From Eulemur rufifrons (taxonomy: Eukaryota > Chordata > Mammalia > Primates > Lemuridae), in NCBI RefSeq assembly GCF_041146395.1, contig NC_091001.1, forward strand, positions 105,050,965 to 105,114,964: a stretch of DNA of 64,000 bases. The letters run 5' to 3'. A program made the position numbers and the translations under genes. The notes under the pieces were generated by a model. That model searched no databases. It was not told the origin of the DNA and was given only the letters and a program-made list of their open reading frames with translations. Shown piece by piece: positions 10,340 through 22,147 of the stretch. The stretch's first letter is position 1. Every line of letters begins with the position of its first letter.

Positions 10340-11700
10340 ACATTGTTAAAAGTCAGAAAATTAAAAAAGAATATATATTGAGAAATTATAACTTCTAAGT
10401 TTTCAAGCAATAGAAAAAGACATAAAGGCATAGATCCTTTCCTAATGTCATAAAAATGTAAAACCTCTGTACCACGAAAAATAACCGAAACAGAATTATA
10501 CACAGTAGGTTAGAATGTTCATGATAAATACTAACCCTGATTTTAGTTTTACAAAGAATCCTTCACATGTGAAAGAAAGATGTAACAACTCTGCTAAATG
10601 AGCAAAGGATTTGGTCCTCCCTACAACAAATAATAAAAATGATAGGAAATTTATGGACAAAATCATTCTTGTAAATAAATAAATTCAAATTAAAGCAGCC
10701 TCAAGGTACCATGACATATCTCCTAAATTTGCAAATGATTTTCTGTCCAAAATAATAACACCTAAAGCGGAGAAGTTTATGGTGAAACCAACCGACACAC
10801 TCCTCCGTTGAAATCACCACTGTAAACTGGCATAGTTTGACATTATCACGCGGTTGTACTTACATTCACATTCGGAAACTAAAAATGTTTCAGATACTTT
10901 GCCCGAGGTATTAGTTTGCTCAGACTACCATAACAACGCACCACAGATTGAGTAGTTTCAACAAGAGAAATTTATTTTCTCACCATCTGGGAGATAAGAA
11001 GTCTGGTACCAAGGTGTCAGCAGGTTGATGTCTTCTGAGGTCTCGCTCCTTGGCTGCAGGTGGCTGTGTCCTCACGTGGTTGACCCTCGGTTTATGTGTG
11101 TGTCCTGATCTTCTCTTCTTATAAGGACTCCAGTTGTATTGGACTCCATCCTAATGACTCATTTTTTCTTAATCACCTCTTTAAAGTCCCTGTCTCTAAA
11201 TACAGCCACATTCCGAGGTGCCGGGGTTAAGGCTTCAACATATGGGACAGGGGGCACGATTCAGCCCCAACACTCCAATAATACCTCTCCTGGTCATTTG
11301 TCCTGTGTAAATAATTTAAATAAAGAAGGAAGTATGTGCATAAAAATCATGCATCGTAGTGTTTCAATAATTAAAAACAGCTGAAATATTTATAGCAGAA
11401 GCTAACTTGTAACATCCATTCAACAAACTATTTTGCAGCTGTTAAAATTTTTAAGAATGAAAACTCTGTGAAAGACGTTTTTAAAATTCTTAACACATAA
11501 TGAGAAAAGTGGAATACAAATATCATACGATTGTGGAAAAATGTCTATGCACGTGGACAATTCCTGGAGAGAAAAGGTGGATAAAATAGTTCTCTCGTGG
11601 TGATCCCAATATGGATGACTTTTCTTTTTCAAACTGTTTCTACTTTTTTTTTCTTTTTCTCTTTTTATTTCAAATAGAAAAATAAAGTGGGTTAGAATGA
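10340..11700 (+). mobile_element. L1M 3' portion, interrupted by an MLT1 LTR
   Basis: The left block (10340-10906) has AATAGAAAAAGACATAAAGG, AAAACCTCTGTACCACGAAA and CAAATTAAAGCAGCCTCAAG, all patterns of the 3' end of L1 ORF2. The right block (11273-11700) continues with TAAAAATCATGCATCGTAGT, GCAGCTGTTAAAATTTTTAA and the 3' UTR. The reading frame is destroyed by many stops and indels. The LTR at 10907-11272 separates the two blocks, so it inserted after this L1. Confidence 0.75.
10907..11272 (-). mobile_element. MLT1-type MaLR LTR
   Basis: A reverse-complement MLT1 LTR: (G)GTATTAGTTTGCTCAGACTA at the left, AAGAGAAATTTATTTTCTCA, GATCTTCTCTTCTTATAAGG, TTCAACATATGGGACAGGGG, ending CAGCCCCAACA. 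It is solitary, with no internal region next to it. A clean 5-bp target duplication is not visible. Confidence 0.9.
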
Positions 11701-12933
11701 ATAGTGGGTGGTCACGGTACCAAGCTTCTGTGGTAGGTAGTACCGGGTTTTTAATACCTTTAGTTGGAATTTTAGCCCAAAACAGGAAAAATGAAGACAA
11801 CTTGAGGTTTAAATTAATCTCGCAACTCAGCAGTGTGGTGTCGATGGCAAAGCGCCTGAGAACGCTTTGGGGCACGCTGCACTCGGCTGAGGACTCAGTC
11901 TGGTCTTGGTGCCCTGACCCGGACGGCCTAGTGTGTGCAGAGGAACATCTTGGCTCTCTGTGACCATGGGATGCCTGTGCTTCTGTGACCCTCAGACTCT
12001 TCTCTAAAATGCGGTTGTTGGAATGGGTTATTACAAAGGCCATCTCTTTATTCTTTTACTCTCTATTTTGTCCCAAATATGTACAGAATAATTGTCCATG
12101 CACTATTTTCCTTGCAAAATGACAATTATAAAGTATACTCTGGCAATTCTGTACTTCTTGCGAAGCCAGAACCAGGTAGAAAGTCAGAGAAAGGAAATGA
12201 AATAAAGTCAGCCACTCCATTTTCCCAGCACTTGATTATAAGAAGCCAAACCAGAACTCCCCCCACTCACCTTTCCCTGATCACTGCCCAAGCTCAGCGC
12301 AGGTCACCAATCTCAGACTCTGCCTTTCTTGAGTGAGTCAGGAGTGAGCCAGGGTCAAAGGGGAAACATCACACTTCATTTCCATGACTTTAGCCTTAGG
12401 AGTTCTCAGCCTCTGTGGTAAGTAGTGGTTAGCAGTATGGTAAGCAGCAGGCTTTGGGAGAGTAGTCAGCCTCCTCTGCCCTTCCCCACCGCTTACTCTT
12501 TCCCTGCTAGGACAAGGGCAGTTTCTGAAAAGCTGGGTATATTCAACTAGAAATGATTTGCAGGATTTCCTTGCACTGGAGGGAAACACGAGCTGAGGAG
12601 GGAGCGAGAGGAGCAGCAGCCCCTGTCTCTTCCTCAAGCTGGAAGAATCCATCACTCCCATTCTAGGATTCTGTCAGGCCCCCGAGGGAGGCTTAGTGAG
12701 TAAAGTGCAGGAAAAATAAAGGTGTCCTAGCCTTGAAAACTTATTCATGGCAACAAAGAAAGTGTTACCCTGCAGTGTTTGGATTCTGAACCTTTTATCC
12801 ATGTATTTTATCAAACAATTGCCTGCAGCATCCTGGCGCACACTCTGTTCTCTCCCAGAGGGCTAGGTGGAGGGATTCTTGGTTTTTAAGGATGAACCAA
12901 AATAATAACACATACAGTAACTCAGATGCTCTA

Positions 12934-12986
12934 TGTGTGCATGTGTTTGTGTGTGTGTATGTGTTTGTGAGAGAGAGAGAGAGAGA
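12934..12986 (+). repeat. (TG)n / (GA)n microsatellite
   Basis: A TG-rich run followed directly by (GA)n at 12968-12986. It is simple sequence; the surrounding 11.7-13.0 kb shows nothing else I can name. Confidence 0.9.
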
Positions 12987-13039
12987 AAATGCAGGTGGAG
13001 GCGGCAGCCTAGAGTGAAAGAGTGTGAGCTGTGGAATTA

Positions 13040-13190
13040 TTTATTCATTCATGTATTCATTCCACAAGTTTTGCTGAACTCCTAAAATGTGGCCAGCCAT
13101 TCTGGGCATGGAGAAAGCAGGCGTGAGCAGAGGAGACGAGATCTCTGCTCTGTAGCAGCTCATGTTCTGGGGGGGGACCGTGAGCAAGTA
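13040..13190 (-). repeat. L2 3' end fragment
   Basis: ATTCATTCATGTATTCATTC, CAGCCATTCTGGGCATGGAG and GTAGCAGCTCATGTTCTGGG follow the order of the reverse LINE-2 3' end (tcattcattcaacaa ... ctaggtgctgggga ... ggagcttacattctag). Confidence 0.7.
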
Positions 13191-13784
13191 AACTAGTCAG
13201 GATGGGGGCTCCCAGCCCAGCTGGACTCCACTACGGTGCAGCATATGACATTCTACACACGACCTTGACCTCACTGAATGAGATTAAAGCTGGCTTAAAG
13301 TCATGTCTGAAGGCTTAGGAGATAAAGTGTCTGGCAGGGTCTGTCACGAAGACACTGTCATGGTGAGTGCAGGAGCTCTGTGGGGTTTAGGTTCCGGTTT
13401 GCTAGGTACGAAGAGAGGGGGAGGTGGATGGGAAGAAGACACAGAACCCACAGGCAGCCCTGGTGAGCAGTGAAAGCTCTTGTGCTCCTTTCAGCAGAGA
13501 AGCTAGTCTTTTGCACCAGTTGTTTTTCCTGCCACCTAGCAGGAAACAGAACAAAACAAACAAACAAAGCTAAACTAAGTTCAACCTAAGTGTCTTCCTG
13601 GGCCAAAGGAGGGTGAGCTGTGTGTACACGTGTTGATGAAATTAGAGTCCGAAGACAAGACGCTGAGGGTTCGCAGAAAGACTCTTCCATTCTAGCGTCT
13701 AACTCTATTCAGATGCTCTGCAGAGATAGGGTTTTTATCATGTACTTGTGCAGTTTACAAAAAATGTGACAAAGTTTAATAATG

Positions 13785-14040
13785 TAGGTTCACTCAGCCG
13801 TTTAACAAATGTTAATTAAACTGGATGCTGAAATAGAAAGATGATAAAACCTCTGTGCCCTCAAGAACCTCCCAGTCCAGCAGGGGAGACAGACACAGAA
13901 TTACTATAATGCCACATGAAGGGCCGTGTATCAGGTATCTGGGGAGCACAGAGGAAGGAGGAATCAGCCTGGCCAAGAAAATTAGAGAAGATGGCATTGG
14001 AGCTGATGTTCCGTTGAGTTTTGAACAATTCCTAGGTTGT
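13785..14040 (-). repeat. L2-like fragment
   Basis: CTGTGCCCTCAAGAACCTCC and CAGCAGGGGAGACAGACACA match the 'tgccctcaaggagcttacagtctagtgggggagacagac' section of reverse L2. The flanks are diverged. Confidence 0.6.
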
Positions 14041-14734
14041 AGGAAAGAGTCACGCTGTCTGATAGTGGGCAATAACTCTTATTTTCAATACTTCTCTTGG
14101 TTTAATCTTCGTAGCCAGTGGACACAGTTGACCTTATCTTCAGTAGCCTCTCCTCCTTGTCACAGAACATGCAGGAGGAGCACATTGTATACAAGTGTAT
14201 AACATAGTTGGTCTAAACATTAGTTAATTGTCTTTGACATTATTTCTGAGTGTCCTACAATCAAAATTATCAAAAGTATGCAGTGACATTGGGAGGAACC
14301 TATCACGGAGCTGTTTTAGGGTACCCCAGTGTAAATGAGAAGCTCTGAACTTTGATACATGATCAGTACTGACTTGATTCCCTACAAAAATATGGACAAT
14401 GTAACATAGAAAAATATGAACTATGAAAGCCTTGGAAAACCATACACAGAAGATAAGACCAAGGAGAAAGATAGCGCAGAGAATACGCAAGCCAAAGGAA
14501 CCTATAAAAACACGTTTGAAAAAGGTAAGGGTGGTCTGAGCTTCCTGGAGGCTCAGGCAAGAGCTGAAAGCCTCGTGCCTGTTACCCAGTTTACATCAGT
14601 GGGCTTGAGGGACGTGTTCTTTTCTCAGCGGAGTAGGACAAAAGGTTTTCTTGTTCTGAAAAGATGTTTTAAATGTGGTTCTGCACTAAGGGAGATTTGG
14701 AGTTAAAGAGTACGGACCACGGTGAAGGTACAAA

Positions 14735-14975
14735 TGCAATAGTAAATGCTAGGGGCCAGGCTTTGAAGCCAAGGCTGACGAAACTCAGAGTCTGGCTCCA
14801 CAGCTTACTGGCTCCGATGTTAAGCAAAGGTCTTACACTTCAGTTTCCTTCTCTGTAAATTGAGAGGTAAAAGTGCCAATTTCACAGGGTTGGACTGGAA
14901 GGGCTCGACGAAGTGATGCTTGTACACTGTTTAGCACAATTTCTGGCTCTCAGTCTCTAGTAGCCGTAGCAATGA
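14735..14975 (+). repeat. MIR
   Basis: CAGAGTCTGGCTCCACAGCT, CTTCAGTTTCCTTCTCTGTA, AATTTCACAGGGTTGGACTG and TACACTGTTTAGCACAATTT follow the sense MIR order. Confidence 0.8.
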
Positions 14976-15229
14976 TTCCAGTGGGGTTCTTGGTGTGTCT
15001 TATGTTAAAAGGAAAGCATGTCTGTCATCCCGTGTCTGTGACCTCAGAGATAAGTTTATGTCCTACGCATGCTTTCTGGAGCAGGTGTTGTTGAACCCGG
15101 GCAAAGGTGTGTATGATGCTGAACACAAAAAGGCAACACATCACAACCCACTAGACGGCGTGGTGAGTGTGAGGGACACGCGGACTAAGCAAATGTCCTC
15201 TCACGTTTTGCCTGTCTCATTTCCTGAAG

Positions 15230-15505
15230 GTGAATGACTCAAACTGTGATGAAGAACTTCTGTCCCTGCTCCTGGATGCCAAGCTGTTGGTGAAGTGTAT
15301 CTCCACTCCCTACTACCCACGTATCGTTGACCACCTCTTGGCCAGCCGCCAGCAAGGCCGCTGGGATGCGGAGGAGCTGGCCAGACACCTGCGGGAGGCC
15401 GGCCACCACGCCCAGGCCGGGTCACTCCTTCTGGCCGTCAGGGGGACTCACCGGGCCTTGAGGACTTTCAGCACAGCCCTCAGTGCAGGACGGCACTGGG
15501 TGTGA
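15230..15505 (+). CDS. NBAS: NBAS terminal coding exon (exon 52)
   Basis: This exon encodes 91 residues and the TGA stop. It begins VNDSNCDEELLSLLLDAKLL directly after the TTCCTGAAG acceptor, and joins in phase 0 to exon 51 (…AVTT|VNDS…), the order remembered from human NBAS. Visible segments are the leucine-rich DEELLSLLLDAKLLVK helix, YYPRIVDHLL, WDAEELARHLREAG, and the conserved C-terminal SLLLAVRGTH…FSTAL…HWV end. It forms the end of the helical scaffold of NBAS in the NRZ tether for Golgi-to-ER retrograde transport. The frame is intact with no premature stop. The third quarter is CpG-rich, as in a GC-rich terminal exon. From memory, biallelic human NBAS variants cause SOPH syndrome and fever-triggered infantile liver failure. 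Confidence 0.96.
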   Translation: MNDSNCDEELLSLLLDAKLLVKCISTPYYPRIVDHLLASRQQGRWDAEELARHLREAGHHAQAGSLLLAVRGTHRALRTFSTALSAGRHWV

Positions 15506-15648
15506 GCGGCCTTCCCGTGGCCCGCGCTCCCTGGCGGAAAAGAGCATCGGAGCTGCGTGCTGTCCCCGAAGCAGCGCGTGTCCCTGCAGTTGTTCTCAGT
15601 GGTTCCAGCAAATCGCTAATAAAGCTGTATGTAAATGATGAGCAAGCT
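15506..15648 (+). other. NBAS: NBAS 3' UTR
   Basis: A short 3' UTR of about 140 bases between the TGA and the predicted cleavage zone. It is GC-rich at first and becomes AT-rich at the polyadenylation signal. The end is inferred as 15-25 bases after AATAAA; a T-rich downstream element starts at about 15664. Confidence 0.8.
15618..15623 (+). terminator. NBAS: NBAS polyadenylation signal AATAAA
   Basis: A canonical AATAAA 113 bases after the stop codon. A TGTATGTAAATGA segment follows (TGTA is a CFIm-type motif), and T-runs at 15664-15675 could serve as the downstream element. Confidence 0.88.
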
Positions 15649-15894
15649 GCCATTTTGTGAACTTTTTTTTTCTATTTTATGCCAACTAGTTAACATAATT
15701 CTTTCTTATTGACTAAGAGACTCCCCCTCACCCCTTTCCTTTAACTTGCCTTTTCTGGATAGAATACAATTAAGAAGGTGTTTGAAACTGCAGTTCAGAA
15801 CAGGAGACGTGGTGGGGGGCAGGGCTGCCCTGGAAGGGAGAGCGTGTGTGTGGAATGGCTACCGGCTGGGGCAGGGGACACAGGAGGGAGGGAA

Positions 15895-16070
15895 GGGGGA
15901 CCTGAATTCAAGTCTCCTTGGGCAAGTTGTCCCATCTCTCTGAAGCTCAGTCTACCATGTATAAAGATAAGGGTTATATTATCTATCTCAGAAGGTTGTT
16001 GAGTGTATGTGTGAGGTTGTATTTCAAGCTCTGTCAGATACATAGTAGGGACCCAAGAAATACTAACTCC
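15895..16070 (+). repeat. MIR
   Basis: CCTGAATTCAAGTCTCCTTG, CTGAAGCTCAGTCTACCATG, ATCTATCTCAGAAGGTTGTT and ACATAGTAGGGACCCAAGAA follow the sense MIR order. It lies about 250 bp downstream of the NBAS polyadenylation site. Confidence 0.82.
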
Positions 16071-16440
16071 CCTTCCCCCTCACTAGTGGCACAAAATATG
16101 GATTGTGACCCTAAGGCCATAGCCAGATGATCAATACCAAGACATGATGGTTGTTAGAGGCCTCCACAATTTAGCAGCATCAACATATTAAGATTGTTAT
16201 GTCCATTTGCATGTCCATAAAGCCTACAGTGGTGTCTCACGGAGAGATGGCTACCTTGGATCAGTTTCCACATTGCTCCATCAAAGCCAGCAGGCTGAAT
16301 GTGACATGGCTCCCTGTGGGTCTCTGACATGCAGCTTATTGGGCAGCCTCATCTCCACATCCCCCCTCTCCCACCAATGCCAGACACTCACCTGGTTGGG
16401 TCCACCCACTAAGAATAATATCGCTTTACCTTACAGTCTG

Positions 16441-16459
16441 TCATCATCATCATCATCAT
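16441..16459 (+). repeat. (TCA)n short microsatellite
   Basis: Six tandem TCA units. It accounts for the acidic repeat in the antisense open frame across 16431-16718, which is therefore not taken as a gene. Confidence 0.9.
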
Positions 16460-17489
16460 TGGCTTCACCACATTTCTGTGCTTCTAGATGCAGCTGCAGT
16501 CCTCTGACGAAGTTCTGTTCATCTCTGGAGAGTTTATTGCACAGTAGCCCACTCCCCTGACTTTCGACTAGTCGTCTACCCAGGACTGAGTTCTTTGCCC
16601 AAACCTTCAGCAGCACCTGGAATTTGGGAGTGGCTCGCACAAGCCTCTGGTGTACTTCAGAGGAAAGGGGGCAGCATGTTTCTCCTAAATTAGGTAACGT
16701 CTGTCCCGACAGACCCACAAGGCCAAAAAGCCTTCCTAGAACTCTGATGGCAGCAGCTGACCTGGTGGCGTTGACCAGGCCACTCCAGGAGGCACCCCTA
16801 CCTGGAACTTGGGTTTTCTCTACCCTTGTGGCTAACCTCAGTCATCTCAGATGGGCAAAGACATAAAGTGAGTAATGCTTTGAGATAACAGAGTCTGTTT
16901 TAACAGAATCCCTCTAGAGAGCTGCTGCTTCAAATTGCAGTGTTATAGTCTTAGAAATCAGTTCAAGTAACACCTGAAGTTTATCAATCAGTAAACTGAG
17001 CCCAGAGGGCAAAAGTGACCTGCTCCGGGTCAACGGCGAATCGTGGTTCTCCGAGCTCCCAGCCCCGACTCCGCCATGCTTATGAGGAAGGGATTCCCTC
17101 CGGTAAGTGACGTTGCTTTGACTGACTCGTGTCCTCCATGACCAGAAGCCCAATTTGCAAGGTCTAGGCAGTTTCTATGGGGGAAAAAGAGCAAGAAAGA
17201 GCAAAATACAAGCAATCCACTCAAGATTCATACCAATTGCATAAATACTTTAAAATATTAGTTAATCTTTATGTTGGTGTTTCGAATGTTAACCGTAAAT
17301 GCTAGATGAAGTAAGAAAATGTGTTGTCTTTCTTATTGTAAAAAATTCCTATCAGTTATCCCAAACCTTTCTCTTTGAAAACAAATCAGAATAAGAAAGG
17401 GCTTCACTGGCCCTCACTCACACTCAGGTTCCATAGCTTTGCTTCCTGGGAAGGGGACCCAGGGGTGAACCAGTGTAAAGAGGGAGCCC

Positions 17490-17582
17490 TTGGTGTCATA
17501 TCGCCTAGGCGTGAACACCATGTGGCTTCATCTCTCTGAGCTTCAGTTTTCTCATCCATTAATAGGGGTAATAATGCCTTAC
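17490..17582 (+). repeat. MIR core, sense
   Basis: TCATCTCTCTGAGCTTCAGT and TTTCTCATCCATTAATAGGG correspond to 'cctctctgtgcctcagtttcctcatctgtaaaatgggg' of sense MIR. It faces a second, antisense MIR core at 17583. Confidence 0.75.
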
Positions 17583-17700
17583 TAAGTTACTAATGGGCAA
17601 TAAGTAATTTGCTCAAAGTCACAAAGCTAGTAAGTAATGGAACCATGATGCAAACTCAGAACCTAGCCCTTGGCCACAGTGCTGTGTTAACTTCAGCATC
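17583..17700 (-). repeat. MIR core, antisense
   Basis: AAGTAATTTGCTCAAAGTCA, CAAAGCTAGTAAGTAATGGA and CAAACTCAGAACCTAGCCCT match 'aagtaacttgcccaaggtcacacagctagtaagtggcagag…' of antisense MIR. It directly abuts the sense copy. Confidence 0.75.
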
Positions 17701-18134
17701 ATAGCGCTTCTGGGTCCGTCTGCTTGGGAACCTGGTGAGTCTCCTTGGGGGCAGTTGGATGGCACTCTGCTCTGTTTTCCATCCCTGCCTTCCATTCATG
17801 AACTGATCATATCGTGGCACGTGGGGGCCCCTGACATGTCCCCTGACTCTTTCCAGCTGCTGAAGTCCCAGCCTCCCCAAGGGCGAGTGCTCTGCATCTT
17901 CTCTCTCTTCCAGAGTTGTAATACTGAAATGTCCAGACTCCCCCGTTCCTCACAGAACACCTAGGAGCCTTCATGCAAACCTTCCCTAGTACCCCACACT
18001 TCCCAGAGGTGTACATACATGTGGCCACCCTTAACTTTCTCTGTATCATTGTTACTTTGGCATCACTTAGCTTTTAAAATATGGAAGGTCAAAGCCTTCT
18101 AAAGCGTTGGTGTCCACTTGAAGGCCATCTGGAC

Positions 18135-18262
18135 CAGCGGTTTTCAATCATGACTGCATATTAGAATCACTGAGGAGAATTTAAAACAGCAGATGCCCAA
18201 GTCCCTCACCCCTGTTGCCACTCCGACCAGTTAAGTCGCATGTGGGGTGGGGGCAAGTGATG
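18135..18262. mobile_element. MER5-type hAT-Charlie MITE
   Basis: Starts CAGCGGTTTTCAATCATGAC and continues TTAGAATCACTGAGGAGAAT and GCCCAAGTCCCTCACCCC, ending near GTGATGCTGAGCCACA. This is the MER5 pattern (cagtggttctcaa … cagaatcacctggggagc … gattctgatgtgca). Confidence 0.82.
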
Positions 18263-20289
18263 CTGAGCCACATCCAGTCAGGCCGTGTCCCTGCCACTCA
18301 CCTTTCATGGATCCAGACGTGGTCCCTGCTCTGTTTACCAGTCCCACTAGGGAAAAGTTTGCTGGGAAAGGAGGACACTGGAGTCCTTGGCTCTGGAAGT
18401 GAATGTCAACTTCAGTTCTCTCTCCCCGGTTCTCATGCACGAGGGTGTGCAGGAGCTGGCTTTGAAAAGAAGGGATCCAATTTTAAAAAGAAATGAAAAG
18501 TGTGCATTGCTTATTTAACCTGCGGCTAAATTTAGATGTGGAGCTGAGGTGGGTTCCCTGAGTCGGCTCAGTTTCCTGGGCCTGAATAGCGGCAGCCCCC
18601 TAGTACAGGATATGCTAAGTTTCCCCCTCACCTTGAAAACCGGGTCTTATCTTTTTGGAAAGAAAACTCATTATGATAAATGTAGCAGGAGAGCATTCAA
18701 ATGCAAGTTCGCCCTGTTCTTTGGAGAGAGCCTGCATTTTTCTCCAGTTAACTGTAAAGGCAGTTCGGTACTCTAATTTAGCTCCAACAGCTGGGGATTC
18801 AGTATCTTCATAATAACTCCAAACTCATTATAAACTAAAGATGGCTTATACAATGAGAAAATAGGAAAATAGACTAATGGGTATTCCAGGGCTTGAAAGG
18901 AAGAAAAGGAAGCTTCTTGTTTGAGTACCCGTAGTGTAGGTTTTCTCTCCGCCAGCAGTTGTAGATAAGAAAAAGGAGGCTTGGTTTCCTATTATTCTAA
19001 TGAACCCAGAGTTCTTAGACTTGAGACTACAACTGCAAACTTGAGAACTTCAGTGTAGCAACCTGCTCACAGCTGTGAGCCAGAATCATGCACATTAAAC
19101 TACTGCTAGTAAAATGAAAAATAGCTCTGACTTTGATGCTGGTGTTAGACTACTGGAGTGTGAGTTTCTCCTCTGCAGTGGCTGCCAGAGTTCTGGAAGA
19201 CTGCCTCCGGGCACACAGTTCAGAAACCAGAGCCGTCTGCAATGGTCAGGTAGTGAGGGAAGCCATACGATGTGTGATTCAGATGACCCTGAGGAGTTCC
19301 AAAGCTGGGGGTTACCCTGATGCTTAACTAGCCAATGGCAAGGGGACAGATTGGACTTTTCACTCTTAGCCAAGTCACTGGAATCCGTGTTGCCTTGGCA
19401 ACATGACTGCTGTTGAGGCGGCTCTGTTTAAGAGAAAACACTGGATTGGAGTCAGGGATCTCTGTTTGAGAGCTGGCCTGGCCAATTTATGACCTTGGGC
19501 AATTTCATCTCTTGGCTTTCTCTTTATCTGTTTTCTGTCCACACCTCTCCATTGTTGTGAGGCTCCAATTCAATAGGGACATGCTCCCTCCAGTGCCAGA
19601 GGGAGGGGAAGGGGGCGCCTTAGGGTGAGGGGGCCGGGAAGCAGGGAGAAGGCAGATGGTCTGCACTTGGTGTAGCCAGAAAGTAGAATCTAAAATCCTA
19701 ATGTGACATCCATCCTTCATCTCCCTCTAGTGCTCTGTTTATCTTTCTTTTGGTGCTCAAACTGTCCAGGACTCCCCACTGTGCCTGAGCTGCCTAAGTG
19801 ATCAGGACCCTCAGAGCTCTGGCTTTCTGGGAGGAAGGCAGCCACTTGGTTTGCAAAGCAGGGGACTTAGACATCCTAATGCTTCCAAAAAGCTGCATGG
19901 CTGAGCTGAATTTGAGCCCCTTCAAATTCCTCCACCTTGTGGCATAGCAAAAGGCCAGGGGTTAAATGGCCCAGGCTCAGGTATAGAAGCTGCCCTGTGG
20001 CTGGGACAGAAGTGTCCCACAAACTCAACCAGATTCTCCCTTAGAAAAGGGACGAACTTTCTCTTCTGGATGCTTGAAGTCCCCTCAACAGCACTGTCTA
20101 CGGTCTCAGAGTTCTCCCTGCCATACCGGCTTTCTTCATCTCCCTTTGTCCAAGTTAGTCCTACTATTTACAACTCACTTTTTGCCAGGAGACGGGAAAA
20201 GGCATCCTCCTGTCATTTGGTAAATTCACTTGCAGCTCTTTTTTTATAACTCCTTTGCATTAACCAGAGGACATTTTGCTCTTTGCTAG

Positions 20290-20515
20290 TACTGGCAATA
20301 AAAATAATATAAGGTCCACATACTGAGTACCTACATGTGTGCAAGGTCTCTTATATACATCAACAGCCGTCAACCACTTGAGCAAGGAAAGTAGATAGTG
20401 TCCCCCACTTACTTATGAGAAAACCAACTCAGAGGGGTTAATGAACTTGCCTAAGGTCTCCCTAACAGGGAGAGTCAGGGTTTGAACTCACGTCAATCTG
20501 ATTCCAAAGCCCAAC
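20290..20515 (-). repeat. MIR
   Basis: ACTGAGTACCTACATGTGTG, TTATGAGAAAACCAACTCAG, TTGCCTAAGGTCTCCCTAAC and CAGGGTTTGAACTCACGTCA follow the antisense MIR order, nearly full length. Confidence 0.85.
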
Positions 20516-21199
20516 CTTTGCACAACTTTACACTCCTTGAGATTTCTGGCTTTATGTGCCCTGCTGTCTTCATGACGGTGCACTTTGATAAAGGAGAAAT
20601 GATCACAGCCAGAGGGTCAGCAACCCATCGTCTTCCTTTGTGGAACAGATAATACAAAATATATCCAGGATCTGTTAGGCAAGACAGGAGTTCTCTGAAC
20701 CTTTTCATGTTAACTTCTTATTAAAGTGAAAGTTTTATCATCTTGACCTGGAGAAGGGATGTTTCCATTTAGAAAAAAAACACCTCCTAATTCCAGGTGA
20801 TCTCACATAATTGGTAGAAATTCCAGTTTTCCCACTACTAACAAACGTCTGTCAACGCTGAATCAGTGTGCTAGAACTTAATCTTTTCACCCCCACCCCA
20901 GCCCACCCCCTTGGGACCCATTGCCTCAGTTGCTCTGGCAGGTTCTCCAGTATCTTCCTGCATGTTGTCTCACAAAGCAGCTTGTTGCAGGGATGGCAGC
21001 TTTAGTTGTTTGAAAGTTCCTTCTTCCACGAGCTGAGATGTATCTCCTCCCAGCCACGGGGTGTTCCGTAAGCCTCCCCGCTGTGTTCCACAGGTGTGTT
21101 CATTTGCAGCAGATCTCACTGGAGCATCACTGAGCCCTGGCTCTCATCACCTGCCACCCTCAATGTGTCGGGCCAACTCCTTTCTCCCTGAAGGCTGCT

Positions 21200-21440
21200 T
21201 TAAGCTGCTCTCTCCAGTATGGTAGAAACTGAGGCCCCATCTTCGCCTGGATCCCACATTTTCTATCTGGTCTCCTTACCTTGAGTCTCTCTACACCGTG
21301 GCCTGCTCCCTGCAACCACCAGAGCTATCTTTTTAACGTGGATATCTAATTTTCTCATCCCCCAACGTAAAGCCCTTTAATGGCTCTCCATGGTCTATAT
21401 GATAAGCTCCTTAGCATGATAATCAAAGCCTTTTATATCC
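21200..21440 (+). mobile_element. LINE-2 fragment
   Basis: GAGCTATCTTTTTAACGTGG, AAAGCCCTTTAATGGCTCTC and GATAAGCTCCTTAGCATGAT match the L2 ORF end ('cagagtgatctttttaaa … aaacccttcaatggcttccc … aaactccttagcatggc'). Confidence 0.8.
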
Positions 21441-21689
21441 TGTATGGATTAGTGGCTACGTTTTATGTAACATGTAACATTTTTTATAGGTAATCATCAC
21501 AATAACCTTATTACTAGATTTTAAAAATGCATTTCATAGAGCATTGTGTGAAACTCACAGGGGTCAAACAACATCCCCAAATCACATCGCCAGTAGGTGG
21601 CAGAACTGAGATTTGAACCTGTGGTCTCTCAGACTCAAACCCCTACTAGTCTATTTCCAAATCCCAAGCAGTGTGTGTGTGTATGTGTG

Positions 21690-22062
21690 TCTATGTGTAA
21701 TTGTGGCAAAAAATGCACAACATAAAATTTACCATCATAACCCTTTCTTAGCGTACAGTTCAGTAGTGTTAAGTATATTCACACTGGTGTGCAACCACTC
21801 TCCAGAAGTTTTTCATCTTGCAAAACTGAAACTCTGTACCCATTAAACAACTCCCCATTCTCTCCCCCAACCCACCCCGGCAACCACCATTCTACTGTCT
21901 GTATGAATCGGACTACTCCAGGTGCCTCTCATAAGTGGAATTCAGTGGATCACACAGTGTTTGGCATTTTGTGTTTGGACACACTTAGCATAGTGTCCTC
22001 AAGGTTCATCCATGTTGTAGCATGTGACAAGATTTCCCTCATTTTTAAGTCCGAATGTTATT
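21690..22062 (-). mobile_element. L1M 3' region, antisense
   Basis: ATAAAATTTACCATCATAAC, GTGTGCAACCACTCTCCAGA, AACTCTGTACCCATTAAACA, CACCATTCTACTGTCTGTAT and TCATCCATGTTGTAGCATGT are hallmark antisense L1 3' region sequences. The element stops at an AT microsatellite. Confidence 0.88.
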
Positions 22063-22147
22063 CTATTATATATATAATATATATAATGCTTAATATTATA
22101 TATATTATTATATATAGCTTAATATGTATTATATATAATATATATAC
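22063..22147. repeat. AT-rich microsatellite at the L1 end
   Basis: Repeated ATTATATATA-type units of about 85 bp, probably expanded from the 'ttattccattgtatatata' segment of the adjoining L1. The tract can fold into long A/T hairpins. Confidence 0.85.

Noticed and set aside
11420..12043. 207-codon antisense open frame
   Set aside because: Its C-terminal half lies over the L1M 3' UTR (to about 11700), and it is low-complexity in places (KREKEKKS).
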